Shown: piece after piece, positions 62,687 to 64,000 of the stretch
Layout: each line of letters begins with the position of its first letter
Numbering within the stretch: position 1 is the first letter of the stretch
Source of the DNA: Penumbrarchaeum sp964445525
GTDB taxonomy: Archaea > Thermoplasmatota > Penumbrarchaeia > Penumbrarchaeales > Penumbrarchaeaceae
Length of the DNA stretch: 64,000 nucleotides
Assembly: GCA_964445525.1 (NCBI GenBank)
Contig: CAYULA010000004.1
Span: 1-64,000, forward strand
Reading direction: 5' to 3'
The notes under the pieces: model-generated
What the model saw: only the letters and a program-made list of their open reading frames with translations
Told to the model about the DNA's origin: nothing
The model's database searches: none
Made by a program: the position numbers and the translations under genes

Positions 62687-63817
62687 TCATGAGCTTCCTT
62701 CGTGGGACCACAGAGGCAACATCATCCTGAAAAAAAGTCCTTTGGGTTGATTCTTTCCCACCGTAATTGTTCCACCATACCTCTCGATGGTCCTCTTCAC
62801 TATGAAAAGACCCAGACCGCTGCCCCTTCTTGATCCGAAGGAAACACCCTCCTCGAATATCTGGGACATCATTCTCTCGGGCATTCCTTCCCCGTTATCC
62901 GCATAAAGGAGATGACAGAAATCATCCTTCTTTTTCACGGAGATTTTGGCTTGCGAGGCATTCCCGTGAACAATGGAGTTGTTGATGAGGTTCTCGAAAA
63001 CCGAGGCAAGAGCCTTGTCAGCTCTTACCAGACAATTACCTTCCATTTCTATCTTGATCTCCGCATCGGAGGATACCTCATCAATAATCTGTTTGATATC
63101 GACGGCTTCCGTCTCCAATCCGTTCACCATGAGGGTTTCAAGCTCGCTCATCCTCTTGGTGATCCGGATGGCCTTTCCAACGGCATCATATGCCTTCATC
63201 AGATGGATCTTGTCCATTTTCCCGGTTTCCCTCATCAGTCCGAGAAACCCGAAGGCTATGGAGAGGCGGTTTCTGATGTCATGCCTCATTATCTTGTTTA
63301 TCAGATGGAGCATTTCATCTCTTTTCAGGAGCTCCTCTTGAACCTTGATGGTCTGAGATACATCTCTCACCAGGAGTATCGCACCTTTGTATTGATCATT
63401 GTCGTATATTGGGGAAGCGAAGAGCTCGGTCCTGATCTCTCTTCCATCTTTTGAGACCAAGTCCAGTTGATGTTTGACCCTCTTATCATCTTTGTTTCCT
63501 TTTTTCACCTTCTCGAATCTTTCATTCATGAGCTTACTTACCTTCTCCCAGCTTTCAGGAGTGAAAAGATCCTTGTAAGCAATATTCATCATGTCCTCTG
63601 GATTGTGGCCGAGGATCCTCTCAACGGATGGATTGATGTAGATAATTTCAAGCTTCTCGTTGAGGACAACCACGATGTCATCAACATTCTCGACCACGGT
63701 CTGGAAGATGTCCTTGCAGTAGGGGTCCACATTCTTCTCCATGCAGAGCGAATCGATGGGATTGCCCTGACTCGATCCGGAAGTCATAATGTAACAGTCC
63801 ACGCAATCATTGTCCAA
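62687..63817 (-). CDS. Soluble PAS-domain histidine kinase with N-terminal Cys cluster
   Basis: 376 residues, no membrane helix. A short Cys-rich start (Cys5, Cys8, Cys25, Cys34) precedes a PAS domain at about 38-165 (VDDIVVVLNEKLEIIYINPS, GAILLVRDVSQ). Then come the phospho-acceptor helix MRHDIRNRLS (His near 180) and a HATPase domain with FENLINNSIVHG, DNGEGMPERM and SGLGLFIVKRTIE. It should autophosphorylate in response to a signal sensed by the PAS or Cys region. No response regulator is nearby. The start is TTG at 63817; an ATG at 63787 would drop two of the Cys. A TATA-like ATTTAAATGATAAG lies upstream. Confidence 0.88.
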   Translation of the reverse strand: MDNDCVDCYIMTSGSSQGNPIDSLCMEKNVDPYCKDIFQTVVENVDDIVVVLNEKLEIIYINPSVERILGHNPEDMMNIAYKDLFTPESWEKVSKLMNERFEKVKKGNKDDKRVKHQLDLVSKDGREIRTELFASPIYDNDQYKGAILLVRDVSQTIKVQEELLKRDEMLHLINKIMRHDIRNRLSIAFGFLGLMRETGKMDKIHLMKAYDAVGKAIRITKRMSELETLMVNGLETEAVDIKQIIDEVSSDAEIKIEMEGNCLVRADKALASVFENLINNSIVHGNASQAKISVKKKDDFCHLLYADNGEGMPERMMSQIFEEGVSFGSRRGSGLGLFIVKRTIERYGGTITVGKNQPKGLFFRMMLPLWSHEGSS

Positions 63818-64000
63818 GCCTTGAGGTTCTCTTCCGGGTCCCGGACTCCGGATATTATGGTACTTATCATTTAAATCTTCGTTAACGATGCATGTACAAG
63901 TTCCTACACATTAGAATATGGGCATGGACAAGGATGGATTTTAGTGCCAATTATGTACCTATGGGAATCAATATGAATGCCCATTAAAAAAGAAATTTTA
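63818..64000. other. Intergenic region at window end
   Basis: Contains the upstream region of the histidine kinase gene (TATA-like box about 63866-63880). A plus-strand ATG at 63977 opens a frame (MPIKKEIL) to the window edge that could be the start of a gene outside; the evidence is too little to call it. Confidence 0.3.

Noticed and set aside
1..64000. CRISPR arrays, rRNA, tRNA or intact insertion sequences
   Set aside because: No regularly spaced repeats, no rRNA or tRNA signatures and no transposase motifs were seen on reading both strands.

Overview
This window reads as a chromosome segment of a euryarchaeal-type archaeon, most likely in the Thermoplasmatota. The evidence is an archaeal L11-L1-L10-L12 ribosomal operon whose L10 and L12 proteins share an acidic tail ending in MAGLG-LFG, a two-repeat TATA-binding protein, eIF1A beside a RIO1 kinase, an archaeal prolyl-tRNA synthetase with a Cys-containing C-terminal domain, TATA-type promoters that often lie about 25 bases before the start codon (leaderless mRNAs), and TTG/GTG starts rescued by GGAGG/GGTGA sites. 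The gingipain-type (C25) surface protease and the amino-acid enzymes suggest a protein-degrading heterotroph. That lifestyle resembles sediment Thermoplasmata such as Marine Benthic Group D, but this placement is an inference.

Layout. 1-16.4 kb: a truncated hipA remnant, then very large secreted proteins, each with an N-terminal signal or anchor segment, beta-sandwich or propeller modules, one C-terminal membrane helix and a short charged tail. These are an SBBP/Ig/TSP3 giant, a C25 peptidase, a CARDB protein and a GLUG-repeat protein; a small polytopic membrane protein and a DUF5678 remnant lie among them. 16.6-19.3 kb: the ribosomal stalk operon with an L1 leader hairpin and a clear terminator. 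19.3-24.5 kb: two lipoproteins, a C39-like cysteine peptidase overlapped by an unknown partner, an AIM24-family protein and a peroxiredoxin; two diverged copies of a roughly 108-base element of unknown nature flank part of this stretch. 24.7-31 kb: a beta-helix protein on a coiled-coil stalk, and a membrane pyrophosphatase fused to an extra outer domain. 31-38.5 kb: folD, zinc-ribbon proteins, TBP with a co-transcribed unknown, a ThiI homologue without a PP-loop, a radical SAM enzyme (AmrS type) and a DUF72 protein. 38.5-48.4 kb: an FG-GAP surface giant, two zinc-ribbon proteins, NAD(P)HX repair enzyme and a NEW3-type surface protein. 48.6-55.4 kb: a two-gene FAD/Fe-S amine or imino-acid dehydrogenase, carbamate kinase, a KamA-family aminomutase behind a structured leader, thioredoxin and a DedA protein. 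55.4-64 kb: a peptide-modifying-type radical SAM enzyme, a Fic protein whose 3' end is duplicated downstream, prolyl-tRNA synthetase, RIO1/eIF1A, an aminotransferase and a soluble PAS histidine kinase.

Together the genes fit a cell that digests extracellular protein at its surface, ferments or oxidises the amino acids (dehydrogenase pair, aminotransferase, carbamate kinase, aminomutase) and uses pyrophosphate to energise its membrane. The least explained items are the paired 108-base element, the C39-peptidase pair, the switch-like KamA leader, the degenerate ThiI, the pyrophosphatase fusion and the Fic-tail repeat. No tRNA, rRNA, CRISPR array or intact insertion sequence was seen.
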